Numbered from the stretch's first letter, positions 26,925 to 37,335 are shown. The stretch: 64,000 nucleotides of DNA from Leucobacter rhizosphaerae (GCF_022919175.1 NZ_CP095043.1:3038001-3102000), one strand, 5' to 3'. Translations and numbers: made by a program. The notes: generated by a model from the letters alone, not told the origin.

Positions 26925-29282
26925 ATGTTCGATCTGCGCGATGTCGCTCGCGGCCGCGAACTGGTGATGGTGTCGAATCGACTGCCGGTCGATCGGGTGC
27001 GGCTGCCCGACGGCTCGGCCGAGTGGCGCACGTCGCCCGGCGGGCTCGTCACCGCGGTCGAGCCGATCGTGCGCGAGCTCGGCTGCCTCTGGGTGGGCTG
27101 GGCCGGCAGTACGGACGAGGAGATCGAGCCGTTCGAGATCGGGTCGATGCGCCTCGCGCCGATCCCGCTCAGCAGCGATGAGATGGCGTCCTACTACGAG
27201 GGCTTCTCGAACGGCACGCTCTGGCCGCTCTACCACGACGTGATCTCGGCGCCGGTGTACCACCGCACCTGGTGGGATTCCTACCAGCGGGTGAACCGCC
27301 GCTTCGCCGAGCGCGTCGCCGAGGAGGCCGCTGAGGGGGCCATCGTCTGGGTCCACGACTACCAGCTGCAGCTCGTGCCCGAGATGCTGCGCGAGCTCCG
27401 CCCCGACGTCACGATCGCGTTCTTCCTGCACATCCCGTTCCCGCCGCGCAGCCTGTTCGCGCAGCTGCCGTGGCGGCGGCAGATCACGCGCGGTCTGCTC
27501 GGCGCCGACGTGATCGGCTTCCAGCGCGTGCAGGACGCGGTGAACTTCCGCTTCGTCACGGAGCGCTACGCCGGTGCTCCGGCACGCGGCAACACCATCG
27601 TGATCCCGGAGGCACCGGGGCGCCCGTCGCGCTCGGTGCTGGCGCAGGAATTCCCGATCTCCATCGACGCCGGCGGCTTCGAGGCGCTCGCCGCGAGCCC
27701 CGAGGTGCGGCACCGCGCGCAGGAGATCCGGGAAGAGCTCGGCACGGATCGCACGATCCTGCTCGGGGTCGACCGATTGGACTACACGAAGGGGATCCGG
27801 CACCGCCTGAAGGCCTTCGAGGAACTGCTCGAGGACGGCGAGATCAGCGCGCAGGACACGGTGCTCGTGCAGGTCGCGAGCCCGAGTCGTGAGCAGGTCG
27901 AGGCCTATCAGCGCTTGCGCGAAGAAGTCGAGGTGACGGTCGGGCGGATCAACGGCGCCCACGGATCGATCGGGCATGCCCCGCTCGTCTACCTGCACCG
28001 GGGCTACTCGCGCGACGAGATGGCCGCGCTCTACCTCGCCGCCGACGTCGCGGTCGTCACGCCGCTGCGCGACGGCATGAACCTCGTGGCCAAGGAGTAC
28101 GTCGCCTGCCGCGCCGACGAGGGCGGCGCGCTGATCCTGAGCGAGTTCACCGGCGCCGCTGATGAACTGCGCGACGCCCTGCTCATCAACCCTCACGACA
28201 TCGAGGGGGTCAAAGCCGCGATGCTGCGTGCGATCCACCTGCCGCGAGATGAGCAGCGCCGTCGTATGCGGTCGCTGCGCCGTGCAGTGTACGACAACGA
28301 TGTCGCGCACTGGGCGAATCAGTATCTCGGATCGGTCGCGGCGGTCGCGGAGAACCGGTCCCGGGTGCTGGAACAGGCGCAGAGCCCGGAGGGGCCCGAG
28401 CCGACCGCCGCACCCGAGGTGTTCGTCTCCAGCGCGCTGCGGGCGCGCTTGCGGCGGCTCGCGACCGCCCCCACCCTCATCGTGGCCAGCGACTTCGACG
28501 GCACGCTCGCGCCGATCGTCGGCCGTCCGCAGGACGCGCGGATCCTGCCCCGAGCCCGCCAGGCGCTCGACGTGCTGCAGGAGTCGCCCGGGGTGCAGGT
28601 GATCCTGCTCACGGGGCGCTCCATCGACGGGCTCCAGGTCACGGGACTCGAGTCCGACGCCTGGATCCTGTCGGCGTCTCACGGCGCCGAGCTCACCGGG
28701 CTGGAGGCGGCGACCGGTGGCCGGGCGGGTGCCGGGACCGGGTCCGGCGCCGAGACCGAGGGCGTGGCATCGACCGCGACGGGCCCGCTCAGCGATGACG
28801 AGGAGCAGCGCCTCTCGCGCCTGTCGCGTCGCTTCGATCGGGTCTTCCGCGACGAGGACGGCGTGCGGCTCGAGCGGAAGCCGTTCGGGATCGTCGTGCA
28901 CACCCGCGAGGTGGCGGAGGCCGAGCGCGCGGACGAGCTGCTCGCGGCGGCGGTGGAGCTGGGTGCCGTGCCGGGGATCCAGATGCGCGAGGGCAAGCAG
29001 GTCCGCGAGTTCTCGGTGCGCACGAGCGACAAGGGGTCGGCGCTGCAGCAGATCCGCGCGCTGCTGCCGGCGGCGCCGGTGCTGTTCCTCGGCGACGACG
29101 TGACGGACGAGGACGTGTTCCGCGTGCTCGGCCCCGACGACCTCGGGATCAAGGTCGGGGCGGGGGACACCGCGGCGAAGGAGCGGGTGAGTGACCCCGA
29201 GGCCGCGGCGATGGTGCTCGCGCAGTTGAGCGAGCTGCGCACCGGCATCGTGATCGGCACCGACGGGATCGCGCCGCACTAA
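26925..29282 (+). CDS. Fused trehalose-6-phosphate synthase/phosphatase
   Basis: Bifunctional OtsA-OtsB enzyme of 785 residues. Residues 10-480 form the GT20 glycosyltransferase that makes trehalose-6-phosphate from UDP- or GDP-glucose and glucose-6-phosphate ([46 protein letters not shown]). Residues 510-785 form the HAD phosphatase ([10 protein letters not shown] near 523, [30 protein letters not shown]). A Gly/Thr/Glu-rich insertion at about 595-615 interrupts the cap region. Fusion in this order gives trehalose directly. Start ATG follows a G-rich site. Monocistronic by spacing, in the same direction as the next genes. Confidence 0.93.
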   Translation: MFDLRDVARGRELVMVSNRLPVDRVRLPDGSAEWRTSPGGLVTAVEPIVRELGCLWVGWAGSTDEEIEPFEIGSMRLAPIPLSSDEMASYYEGFSNGTLWPLYHDVISAPVYHRTWWDSYQRVNRRFAERVAEEAAEGAIVWVHDYQLQLVPEMLRELRPDVTIAFFLHIPFPPRSLFAQLPWRRQITRGLLGADVIGFQRVQDAVNFRFVTERYAGAPARGNTIVIPEAPGRPSRSVLAQEFPISIDAGGFEALAASPEVRHRAQEIREELGTDRTILLGVDRLDYTKGIRHRLKAFEELLEDGEISAQDTVLVQVASPSREQVEAYQRLREEVEVTVGRINGAHGSIGHAPLVYLHRGYSRDEMAALYLAADVAVVTPLRDGMNLVAKEYVACRADEGGALILSEFTGAADELRDALLINPHDIEGVKAAMLRAIHLPRDEQRRRMRSLRRAVYDNDVAHWANQYLGSVAAVAENRSRVLEQAQSPEGPEPTAAPEVFVSSALRARLRRLATAPTLIVASDFDGTLAPIVGRPQDARILPRARQALDVLQESPGVQVILLTGRSIDGLQVTGLESDAWILSASHGAELTGLEAATGGRAGAGTGSGAETEGVASTATGPLSDDEEQRLSRLSRRFDRVFRDEDGVRLERKPFGIVVHTREVAEAERADELLAAAVELGAVPGIQMREGKQVREFSVRTSDKGSALQQIRALLPAAPVLFLGDDVTDEDVFRVLGPDDLGIKVGAGDTAAKERVSDPEAAAMVLAQLSELRTGIVIGTDGIAPH

Positions 29283-29432
29283 CTTATTCGCGATCTGCCG
29301 CACTAGCCAATCCGCGATCCGCCGCGCAAGCCCTTGCCGGGCCCCCGGTGCGCCGGGCAGGCTGGTGCCGGGCCCCGACAGGAGGCCCGCTGGGGACCGA
29401 GCGACGCCGGGCCCCGGAGGAAAGGACCGACG

Positions 29433-30596
29433 ATGCACGCACCCGATGAGTTGACGTTCGGCGTCGAGGAGGAGTATCTCCTGCTCGACCGCGAGACCGG
29501 CCGACCAGCCGATCGTGCGGCCGAGATCATCCGTGAGCTGCCGATCCCCGGCGACCGCGCGGATCGCGAGTTCTTTTCCAGCCAGCTCGAGACCGCGACG
29601 GCGGTCTGCACCCGCGCGGACGAGGCGGAGGCGTCGCTCACGGAGTTCCGACGCGCCGCTTCCCGGATCGCCGCCGCGCACGGCGCCGTGCTCGCGGGCA
29701 CAGGCCTCCCGCCGCTCGGCGGCGACGTCGCCGGCACCGTGACCCCGAAGTCCCGCTACCGCGAGATCCAGGCGACGGTGCGAACGGCGGCGGCGCACCA
29801 GTACGGTACGGGCACCCATGTGCACGTCGCCGTTCCGTCCCGCGACGCGGGCGTCGATGTGCTGGCCCGGCTCGCGCGGTGGAGCCCGGCGCTCCTCGCC
29901 CTCACCGCGAACTCGCCGCTGTGGTGCGGTGAACCGACGGGATTCGCGAGCTGGCGTCACATCAATGCGCTGCAGTGGCCGGTCACGGGATACCCGCCGC
30001 CGTTCGAGAGCGGCGCGGACTACACGCGCACCATCTCCGAGCTGGTCGCGAGCGACATTCTGATCGATCCCGGGCTCGTGACCTGGGTCGCCCGCCTCTC
30101 CGAGCGCTATCCGACGGTCGAGCTGCGGATCGCCGATGCTCAGCTCGCCGCGGCCGACGCGGTGGACTTCGCGCTGCTCGCCCGCGCCCTGGTGTCGGCG
30201 GCGCTGCGGGAGCACGAAGCCGGGATCCGGGCGCCGCGCCTCACACCGACGACCGTCGACGGGGCGATCTGGCTCGCCGCGCGCGATGGGCTCGAGGGGC
30301 GGCTCGTCGATCCGCTGCTGGGTGTGGCGCAGCCGGCCTTCGACCTCGTGGACCGCATGCGGGAGTCGGTCACCGCGGATCTCGACGCGGCCGGCGACCT
30401 CGGCCGGGTGACGGCGTACTTGGAGCGGCGACGACGGCTCGGGAGCCCGGCGCGGGTGCAGGAGGCTCGCTTCGCCGACGCCGGCATCGCCGGGCTGCTC
30501 GACCTGTACGCTGCGGGATCCGGGCGAGGCGCGGGCGCCGCGGAAGATCCCGGGCCCCCTGACCCTTCCGAGCGCTCCGGGCCGTCGCGTGGCTAG
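29433..30596 (+). CDS. YbdK family carboxylate-amine ligase
   Basis: Glutamate-cysteine-ligase-like enzyme of 387 residues (GCS2 family). The N-terminus LTFGVEEEYLLLDRETGRP carries the conserved Glu cluster for magnesium-ATP; GTGTHVHVAVPSRDAGVDVLARLARW, LTANSPLWCG and the SWRHINALQWP region are also typical. Members have weak glutamate-cysteine ligase activity and their physiological substrate is unknown. The ATG was chosen for GGAGGAAAGGACCG just upstream; the in-frame extension to 29334 is GC repeat. The end overlaps the topoisomerase start by 8 bp. Confidence 0.87.
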   Translation: MHAPDELTFGVEEEYLLLDRETGRPADRAAEIIRELPIPGDRADREFFSSQLETATAVCTRADEAEASLTEFRRAASRIAAAHGAVLAGTGLPPLGGDVAGTVTPKSRYREIQATVRTAAAHQYGTGTHVHVAVPSRDAGVDVLARLARWSPALLALTANSPLWCGEPTGFASWRHINALQWPVTGYPPPFESGADYTRTISELVASDILIDPGLVTWVARLSERYPTVELRIADAQLAAADAVDFALLARALVSAALREHEAGIRAPRLTPTTVDGAIWLAARDGLEGRLVDPLLGVAQPAFDLVDRMRESVTADLDAAGDLGRVTAYLERRRRLGSPARVQEARFADAGIAGLLDLYAAGSGRGAGAAEDPGPPDPSERSGPSRG

Positions 30597-31593
30597 CGCC
30601 CGCCGCCCCATCACCCGCGAGATCGTCGATGGATCACCGATCTATCGGCTCCGCGGGCGTCGCATCACGCGGGTGCGAGAGATCGAGCGCCTCAACGCCC
30701 TGGCGATCCCGCCCGCCTGGGTCGACGTCGAGATCGCGCGCTCGCCCTCCGCGAAGGTGCTCGCCCGCGGACTCGACGCCGCGGGGCGGGTGCAGGCCAT
30801 CTATCATCCGGCGTTCCGACGCAAGCAGGATCGCGCGAAGTTCACCCGCCTGATCCGTTTCGCCGACCAGCTGCCCGCGCTGCGCGCGCAGGTCGACCGC
30901 GACCTCCGCAAGCGCAGTCTCAGCCGTGAGCGTGTGGTGGCCTGCATCCTCCGCATCATCGACGAGGAGTACTTCCGCGTGGGCAACGCGGCGTATGCGC
31001 GGCGCCATCGCAGCTACGGCGCCACGACGCTGCGCACCTCCCACGCCACCGCGACGAGCACCTCGGTCACGTTCGATTTCGTCGGCAAGGGTGGCAAGCG
31101 GCACACGCGGACGATTCGGGATCGCCGGGTCGCCACGCTCATCGCGCGGCTCGAGGAGCTGCCCGGGGCGGAGCTGTTCCGGTTCCTGGACCAGGAGGAG
31201 CCCGGGGGAGAACCGATCGTGCGGAACGTCGACAGCCGGCACGTGAACGCGTACGTCAAGCGAGTGATGGGGGAGGAGTTCACCGCGAAGGACTTCCGCA
31301 CCTGGGGCGGCACGATGCTCGCCACGTCCCGCCTCCTCGAGGTGGATCCGGTGGAGTTCGAGACGCCGACGTCGACGGCCCGGGCCGTCCGCGGCGTGGT
31401 CGCGGCGGTGGCCGAGCGGCTGGGCAACACCCCGGCGGTCACCCGGTCGTCGTACATCGATCCGCGGGTGCTTGCGGCCGCCGAGGATCCCGCGCTGCTC
31501 GCGCGCCTGCGCCGATCCCGCGCGCGGCTACGCGACCGACGCCACTGGAGCGCCGACGAGCAGTGCACGGTGCGGTTGCTCCGGGGCACGTAG
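30589..31593 (+). CDS. DNA topoisomerase IB
   Basis: Poxvirus-type type IB topoisomerase of 334 residues, which relaxes supercoils by a transient 3'-phosphotyrosine. The N-terminal DNA-binding domain includes PPAWVDVEIA and HPAFRRKQDRAKF. The catalytic domain has ILRIIDEEYFRVGNAAYARRHRSYGATTLRTSHA (first Arg), GKGGKRHTR (Lys), AKDFRTWGGTML (second Arg) and the nucleophile Tyr in VTRSSYIDPRV. Length matches bacterial IB enzymes. GTG start inside the previous gene's end implies coupling to the ybdK-type gene. This enzyme is scattered among bacteria and is often seen as horizontally spread. Confidence 0.92.
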   Translation: MASARRPITREIVDGSPIYRLRGRRITRVREIERLNALAIPPAWVDVEIARSPSAKVLARGLDAAGRVQAIYHPAFRRKQDRAKFTRLIRFADQLPALRAQVDRDLRKRSLSRERVVACILRIIDEEYFRVGNAAYARRHRSYGATTLRTSHATATSTSVTFDFVGKGGKRHTRTIRDRRVATLIARLEELPGAELFRFLDQEEPGGEPIVRNVDSRHVNAYVKRVMGEEFTAKDFRTWGGTMLATSRLLEVDPVEFETPTSTARAVRGVVAAVAERLGNTPAVTRSSYIDPRVLAAAEDPALLARLRRSRARLRDRRHWSADEQCTVRLLRGT

Positions 31594-31793
31594 GCGGGTG
31601 CCGGGATCCGGGGTTCGGATGCCGGGTCCTGGGCGCTGGGCCCGGGTGCCGACTTTGGGCGCAGGCTAACCGGTCGACGGGGAGATGTCGAGGCCTCGCC
31701 GCACGCGGTCGCGCGCCCGTAGCGTGGCAGGAGAGCACCGCGCGACCGGTGCGCAAGTCATCATCCGCCCCGTATCGCCGATTGGAGACCACC

Positions 31794-32057
31794 GTGCCGA
31801 AGCACAACCCGAGCCTCAAGGATCCCGAACTCTACGAGACGCTTCGAAGCGAGGGTGCCTCCGCGGAGAAGGCCGCGCGCATCTCCAACGCTGCGGCGAA
31901 GGAGGGGCGTTCGAAGGTCGGGCGGCGCGGGGGCAACGCCGAGGACTACGAGGACCGCACCGTGCCGGAGCTGCGGGCTCGCGCCCGCGAGCTGGGGCTG
32001 TCGGGGTATTCGAAGCTCCGCAAGCAGGAGCTGATCGACCTGCTCCGCGAGCACTGA
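31794..32057 (+). CDS. Small Rho-N (SAP-like) domain protein
   Basis: Protein of 87 residues. The first half, MPKHNPSLKDPELYETLRSE followed by GASAEKAARISNAAAKEGRSKVG, is a conserved actinobacterial module rich in basic residues, and the second half, DRTVPELRARARELGLSGYSKLRKQELIDLLRE, is a Rho termination factor N-terminal/SAP-type helix-extended-loop-helix that binds nucleic acid. Likely a small DNA- or RNA-binding protein. The GTG has GGAGA 6 bases ahead. About 200 bases upstream contain only GC-rich sequence with a possible -10 TAGCGT near 31719. A two-level hairpin follows. Confidence 0.85.
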   Translation: MPKHNPSLKDPELYETLRSEGASAEKAARISNAAAKEGRSKVGRRGGNAEDYEDRTVPELRARARELGLSGYSKLRKQELIDLLREH

Positions 32058-32111
32058 GCCTGTGGCGCCGGGGTGCAGCGCCACACACCGTGGCGTGCAG
32101 CGCCGATTGCG

Positions 32112-32175
32112 GCGGAGATCTCACGTATAGCGGAGCGAATTCAGCGTTTCGCTCCGTAATTGCTGAGATCTCCGC
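32112..32175. terminator. Nested two-level inverted repeat between convergent genes
   Basis: Outer arms GCGGAGATCTCA (32112-32123) and TGAGATCTCCGC (32164-32175) are perfect over 12 bp; inner arms CGGAGCGAA (32131-32139) and TTCGCTCCG (32148-32156) are perfect over 9 bp, separated by two unpaired 7-base segments. It sits between the Rho-N gene and a convergent ATPase gene, so a bidirectional terminator is likely. Confidence 0.7.
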
Positions 32176-32250
32176 ACGCATTGACGCCTGATGGGTGCTG
32201 GTGGCCGATCCCGACCGCCATCCACGAGCCGCCGGCCATGCCGCCGCACC

Positions 32251-33801
32251 CTACGAACCGCCGAGCACCGCCTCGGTCGGCCCCGACTCGACCACGCGGC
32301 CGTCGCGCATCACCAGCACCCGGTCGGTGACCGCCCGGACCGCTGCGAGGTCGTGCGACACGAACACGAGCGTCAGCCGCCGCTCGCGCTGGAGATCCCG
32401 CAGCAGCGCCAGGATCCCCGCCTGCGTGGAGACGTCGAGGGCCGAGACGGGCTCGTCGCAGACGAGCACGTCGGGATCCGCGGCAATCGCGCGGGCGATC
32501 GCGATCCGCTGCCGCTGCCCGCCCGAGAGGGTGCTCGGGCGGCGGTGGGCGAGCTCGGGATCGAGGCCGACGCGTCGGAGCAGGTCGGCCGTGCTCGTGC
32601 CGGGGAGCCGGTTCGAAGCGGCGAGGATCCGTTCGACCCGCCACCGCGGATCGAACGTCGCGAGCGGATCCTGCGGGATCAGCCGGATCCGAAGGGCGGG
32701 ATCCGCGCGGGTGATGGTGCCGGAGTCGACGCGTTCCGCGCCGACGAGCACCCGCGCGAGGGTCGTCTTGCCGGCCCCCGATTCGCCCACGACGCCGACG
32801 GCCTCGCCCCGGGCGAGGGTGAGGTCGACGTCGACGAGGGCGGCCGTCCCGCCCTCGTGCGCCGGGAACCTGCGGTGGATGCCGCGCATTTCGAGCACGG
32901 TGCCACCCGGTGCGGGCGGCGGCCCCGGCTTCGGCCCGGCGGGCATGGAGTCGATGAGGCGTCGCGTGACCGGGTGCTGCGGGTCTGCCAGGAGCTCGGC
33001 AGTGGAGCCCGTCTCGACGATGCGGCCGCGATCCATCACGGCGATGCGATCCGCGACGCGCGCAACGCTGCCGAGGTCGTGGCTCACCAGCAGCAGCGCG
33101 GTGCCGCGGGCGGTGATCGCGCGGAACTCCTCCAGGATGATCGACGCCGTCGACGGATCGAGCGCTGTCGTCGGTTCGTCGGCGATGAGCAGTCGGGGCT
33201 CGCCGATGAGTGCGGAGGCGATGAGCGCGCGCTGGCGCATCCCGCCCGAGAGCTGGTCCGAGCGCTGGGATGCGCGCAGCTCGGCGTGCGGCAGCCCCGC
33301 GTCACGGAGGGCCTGGAGTACCCGGGTGCGTCGCGCTGTCCCGCGGATCCCGCGGATGGTGAGGGTTTCCCCGACCTCGGCCGCGATGGTGCGCAGGGGA
33401 TCGAGTGACTGGAGCGCGTCCTGCAGCACGAGCGACACCGTCGCGCCCCGCAGCGTCCGCCAGGTGCGCGGGCGCGCTCGGCGGACGTCCGTGCCCGACA
33501 GCGTGAAGGCCTCGGCGGCCACGTCCCAACCGGGTTCCGCCTGAGTGAGCCCCAGCAGGGTGCGCGTCAGCACCGACTTCCCGGCGCCGGATTCCCCCAC
33601 GATCGCGAGGCACTCTCCGGCCGCGACGGTGAGGGAGACGCCGTCGAGGATCGGCGGTCGCTGCGGATGGCGTCGGTCATGACGCGCCACGCGCAGTCCG
33701 CGCACCGCGAGCACGGGCTCGGCGGAGTCGAGCGGTGCGGCGGGGTCGACGGGCGCGACGGGATCGAGCGGTGTCGTCGGATCCAGTGGTGCAGTGCTCA
33801 T
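32251..33801 (-). CDS. Fused DppD-DppF type ATPase (second operon)
   Basis: Two ABC ATPase domains in 516 residues. Domain 1 has GESGAGKSVL, LSGGMRQR and LLIADEPTTALD; domain 2 has GESGAGKTTL, LSGGQRQR and VLVCDEPVSALD. The N-terminus is a Pro/Leu/Asp repeat (PLDPTTPLDPVAPVDPAAPLD) before the first domain. The C-terminal oligopeptide-family extension of domain 2 is short, unlike the first operon's ATPase. It is the last gene of a leftward nickel/peptide-type importer operon; the ATGA overlap with the permease shows coupling. The substrate could be peptides, nickel or other metal chelates. Confidence 0.9.
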   Translation of the reverse strand: MSTAPLDPTTPLDPVAPVDPAAPLDSAEPVLAVRGLRVARHDRRHPQRPPILDGVSLTVAAGECLAIVGESGAGKSVLTRTLLGLTQAEPGWDVAAEAFTLSGTDVRRARPRTWRTLRGATVSLVLQDALQSLDPLRTIAAEVGETLTIRGIRGTARRTRVLQALRDAGLPHAELRASQRSDQLSGGMRQRALIASALIGEPRLLIADEPTTALDPSTASIILEEFRAITARGTALLLVSHDLGSVARVADRIAVMDRGRIVETGSTAELLADPQHPVTRRLIDSMPAGPKPGPPPAPGGTVLEMRGIHRRFPAHEGGTAALVDVDLTLARGEAVGVVGESGAGKTTLARVLVGAERVDSGTITRADPALRIRLIPQDPLATFDPRWRVERILAASNRLPGTSTADLLRRVGLDPELAHRRPSTLSGGQRQRIAIARAIAADPDVLVCDEPVSALDVSTQAGILALLRDLQRERRLTLVFVSHDLAAVRAVTDRVLVMRDGRVVESGPTEAVLGGS

Positions 33802-34652
33802 CGGAGGCCTCCGCTCGCGCCGAGCCGTCGGCCGAGGGCGGTGAGCGCCGCCGCGGTCGCGACGATCGCGAGGCCCGGGAACACCGTCATCCACCACGCC
33901 GTCGCGATGTAGACCCGACCGGAGTTGAGCATGGCCCCCCACTCGGGGGAGGGCGGCAGCGCGCCGAGCCCGAGGAAGCCGAGGGCGGAGACCCAGATGA
34001 TCGCCTGCCCCACCCCGAGAGTCGCCGCCGAGGCCAGCGGCCAGAGCGAGTTCGGCGCGATGTGCCGGGTGAAGAGGCGGAGCGGACCCGTGCCGTCGAG
34101 CCTCGCCCACTCCACGTACCCGCTCTGGGAGATGCCGCGCACCCGTGCTCGCAGCATCCGCGCGTACCCGGGGATGGTCGCGAGCCCGATCGCGAGGGTC
34201 GACGTTGCGGGGCCACCGCCCATGACCGCGATGAAGAGCAGCGCCATGACCAGGGTCGGCAGGGCGAAGAGCACCTCGAATACCCGGGCGAGGAACGCGT
34301 CGAGAATCCGCGGTCCGAGCCCGGCGGCGAACCCCAGGACAGCGCCGATCCCGATCCCGATCCCGGTCGCGGCCAGCCCGATGCCGATCGAGGCGGCGGC
34401 GCCGTGCACCACCCGCGTGTAGAGGTCGCGCCCCGATTCGTCGGTGCCGAACGGGTGCGCGAGCGACGGGGGCTGCAGCGACGCGCGCGGGTCGATGGCG
34501 AGCGGATCGCCGGGCGCGAGCAGCCCCGGCGCGACCACGGTGACGGCCGTGAGCACCAGCACGACGAGCGCGGGCGCCAGGCCCCAGTCGAGCGCGGGCG
34601 GCCATCTGCGCCCCGTGTCCGCGGTCCGAGCCGCGGTCGCCGGCGCGCTCAC
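33798..34652 (-). CDS. Peptide/nickel ABC transporter permease, DppC type
   Basis: Permease of 284 residues with six helices. Core signatures: HPFGTDESGRDLYTRVVHGA and the EAA region ARMLRARVRGISQSGYVEWARLDGTGPLRLFTRHIAPNSL. The final loop SPEWGAMLNSGRVYI is typical of DppC/NikC. The GTG start overlaps the stop of the upstream permease (GTGA), and a longer upstream reading in the same frame lies wholly inside that permease gene. Confidence 0.9.
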   Translation of the reverse strand: MSAPATAARTADTGRRWPPALDWGLAPALVVLVLTAVTVVAPGLLAPGDPLAIDPRASLQPPSLAHPFGTDESGRDLYTRVVHGAAASIGIGLAATGIGIGIGAVLGFAAGLGPRILDAFLARVFEVLFALPTLVMALLFIAVMGGGPATSTLAIGLATIPGYARMLRARVRGISQSGYVEWARLDGTGPLRLFTRHIAPNSLWPLASAATLGVGQAIIWVSALGFLGLGALPPSPEWGAMLNSGRVYIATAWWMTVFPGLAIVATAAALTALGRRLGASGGLR

Positions 34653-35671
34653 GCCCCCACCGCCTCGGTCGGTGCCGGGGTGATTCCGGGCCGGGCGGAG
34701 TGCCGCGGGTCGACGAGCACCTCGATCGCGCTCGACAGCAGCAGGATGGCGACGTAGAGCAGCGCGATGACTGTCACCGCCCCGATGACCACCGGCACGT
34801 CGCGCACGGTCGCGGCCTCGAGCAGGAGCCGCCCGAGCCCCTGCCGGGCGAAGAGCGCCTCCACGACCACGGCACCGCTCAAGAGGGAGCCGTACGCCCA
34901 GCCCGAGAGGGCGATCGCGGGAAGTGCGGCGTGCCGGAGGGTGTGGGTCAGAAAGACGCGCGATTCCGAGGCCCCGCGCGAGCGAGCCGTCGTGGCGAAC
35001 GGAGCGTCGTCGACCTCGGCGAGGGAGCCGTGGAGGATGTGCGCCAGGTAGCCCGCGATCGGTACGGCGAGGGTGATGACCGGGAGGATCAGCCCCGCGG
35101 GCTGCGCACCGGAGCTGGTCGCGGGCAGGATCCCGAGCCCGGTCGAGAAGACGAGGATGAGCACGGCCCCGAGGAAGAACTGCGGGACGACACTCGCGAC
35201 GGTCTCGATCGCCGACAGGGTCGCGCGGACCAACGAGCCCGCCCGCCCGCGGCTCGTCGTAGCGATCAGGGTGCCGATCACCGCGAGCACCCAAGCGAGG
35301 GCCAGCGCCAGGGTGGCGAGCAGGATCGTCGGCGGCACGTTCTCCGCGAGGAGATCGGCGACGGGCTGCTTCCGCGCGTACGAGTCGCCGAACTGGAGCG
35401 TCGCGATGCGCCACAGCTGCGCGAGGTACTGCACGAAGACCGGCTGATCGAGCCCGTAGGCCTCCGTTGCGCGGGCGACCGCCTCCGGCCCCGCCTGCGA
35501 GCCGGGGCCGCCCATGATCGCCTCGAGCGGATCACCCGAGGCCCGCAGCGCGACGAAGACGACGGTCGCCGTGATCCAGACGACGAGCAGCGCGGAGCCG
35601 ACGCGGGCGAGCACGCCGCGGAGGAGGCGTGTCGCTCGCCCGCCCCGTCGGCCGCCCGCCCGCTCGCTCAC
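34649..35671 (-). CDS. Peptide/nickel ABC transporter permease, DppB type
   Basis: Permease of 340 residues. After an Arg/Gly-rich tail of about 20 residues comes the first helix (VGSALLVVWITATVVFVALRASGDPLEAIMGG), then the QLGxGDS-like LQFGDSYARKQPVADLL and the EAA region DAPFATTARSRGASESRVFLTHTLRHAALP. The GTG start is 9 bases after the stop of the binding-protein gene. Operon order is binding protein, DppB, DppC, fused ATPase. Confidence 0.9.
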   Translation of the reverse strand: MSERAGGRRGGRATRLLRGVLARVGSALLVVWITATVVFVALRASGDPLEAIMGGPGSQAGPEAVARATEAYGLDQPVFVQYLAQLWRIATLQFGDSYARKQPVADLLAENVPPTILLATLALALAWVLAVIGTLIATTSRGRAGSLVRATLSAIETVASVVPQFFLGAVLILVFSTGLGILPATSSGAQPAGLILPVITLAVPIAGYLAHILHGSLAEVDDAPFATTARSRGASESRVFLTHTLRHAALPAIALSGWAYGSLLSGAVVVEALFARQGLGRLLLEAATVRDVPVVIGAVTVIALLYVAILLLSSAIEVLVDPRHSARPGITPAPTEAVGA

Positions 35672-35680
35672 CCGGCCAGC

Positions 35681-37323
35681 CTACTCGGCGAGCTGCGCGT
35701 TGATGAAGGTCGGCGTGGCGACCGTGCCGAGGGTCGTGACGCCGCTCGCACCCCGCACGAGGAAGTGGTTCTGCTGGTCGTAGAGCGGCAGCACCGTGAA
35801 GCTCTCGAGGATCCGCTGCTGCGCATCGGCGTACAGCTCGGCGCGCTGGGCCTCGTCGAGCGTGGCGGAGGCCTCGTCGAGGATCGCATCGAGCTCGGGA
35901 TCGGAGAGCTGGGCGTGGTTGGCGAAGTAGCCGGAGGGCGCGGGCACGATCCCGTCGGAGTGGTACAGGATCCGGAGCACGTCCGGGCCGACCTTCGTAT
36001 AGGGCGCACTCACAGCCTCGTACTCGTTCGCGCCGAGGGCGCCGTACCACGTGCTCAGGTCGACCGGCGTGAGGATCACGTCGAAGCCGACCGCCGCGGC
36101 GTTCGCCTGGATCTGCTCGAAGAGCGACTGCTCGGCGGCGACCGACTGGTTGGTGCTGACGGGGAACCGGACGGTGAGTCGCTGGCCGTCCTTCACGCGG
36201 ATGCCGTCCTCGTCGGTGGCGCTCCAGCCCGCCTCGTCGAGGAGGCGTTCGGCGGCTGCCGGGTCGGTGTCGAAGAGCGCGGCGTCGCTGACCGCGGTCG
36301 GCTCGGTGCTCGCGAGGGGTGAGGTCGAGCGATCGGCGGTACCGAGATAGAGGGACTCGATGCCGGGTTCCGGATCCGCTGCCCGGATGAACGCCTCGCG
36401 CACACGGACGTCGTCGAACGGCGCCTGCCCGGCGTTCAGCTCGATGCGGTTCACCGAACCCGGGCGCGGGGCGTCGATGTGCTCGATGCCGGAGCCGTCC
36501 TGCTCCGCGGCGACGATCGAGTCCGGCTGGGGGTTGTCGATCACGTGCACCTCGCCGGAGGTGAGCGCGGCGTACCGGGTCGCCGCGTCCGGGATGAAGC
36601 GCCACTCGATGCGGTCGAGGTGCGCCGGACCGGTGTGGTCTGCCTCGGGCCGGAGGTGCGGTAGTCCTCGTTGCGCACGAGGGTGACCTGCTGCTGCGGC
36701 GTCCACTCCTCGACCGTGAACGGGCCGGTGCCGATGGGGGCCGCGCAGTTCTCCTCCATGCCGCGGGCGATGCCGGCGGGGGACTGGATCGCGGTCCACT
36801 GCTGGCTCATCGACTCGAGCAGCGCCGAGTCGGGGGACGACAGGTGGAACCGCACGTGCGTTGCATCGACCGGCTCGACCTCGGTGATCTTCTCGACCGC
36901 GAGATAGCCGGTGGACGACTGGGTCTCGGGATCCTGCAGGTGCTCGATGTTCGCCTTGACGGCCTCCGCGTCGAGCGGGGTGCCGTCGGTGAACGTGACG
37001 TCCTCCTGCAGCGTGAAGTCCCAGGTCAGGCCGTCCGTGCTGGTCTCCCACTCGGTCGCGAGCCACGGGGTGATCGTGCCATCGGCGGTGCGCCCGACGA
37101 GCGGCTCCAGGTACTGGGTCGAGATCAGGGCTTGCGGGTAGTTGCCGCCCACGTGGGGGTCGAGGCAGGTGGGCTCCGCGTCGCCCGTGGCGTAGACGAG
37201 CGTGCCGCCGTCGACGGCGGTGGTGGTGGCGTCCGAGGGTCCGCTGGTGCAGGCGCTCAGGGCGAGGGCGCCGACCGCGGCCGCGGCGAGCACGGCGAGC
37301 GAGCGAGGAGAGGTGCGTGGCAT
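35681..37323 (-). pseudogene. ABC transporter substrate-binding lipoprotein, frameshifted
   Basis: DppA/NikA-type binding protein split over two frames. The first frame begins with a lipoprotein signal (lipobox LSAC, Cys25) and runs to VTLVRNEDYRTS. The second continues with PEADHTGPAHLDRIEWRFIPDAATRYAAL and goes to a normal end at INAQLAE. The join is within about 36641-36665. The total of 1643 bases is one short of a whole number of codons, so one missing base restores a protein of 547 residues, the normal size. Either a recent mutation, a sequencing error in a GGCCC context, or less likely programmed -1 shifting. Both halves retain good codon bias. If real, the whole importer would lack its receptor. 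Confidence 0.85.
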
Positions 37324-37335
37324 GACGATCCCTAC

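Noticed and set aside
26790..30614. A very long open frame on the minus strand opposite the trehalose, YbdK and YibE/F genes
   Set aside because: It is a composition artefact of high GC with strong third-position bias in the plus-strand genes; its translation is Arg/Gly/His-rich with no domain, and it runs across three unrelated plus-strand genes.
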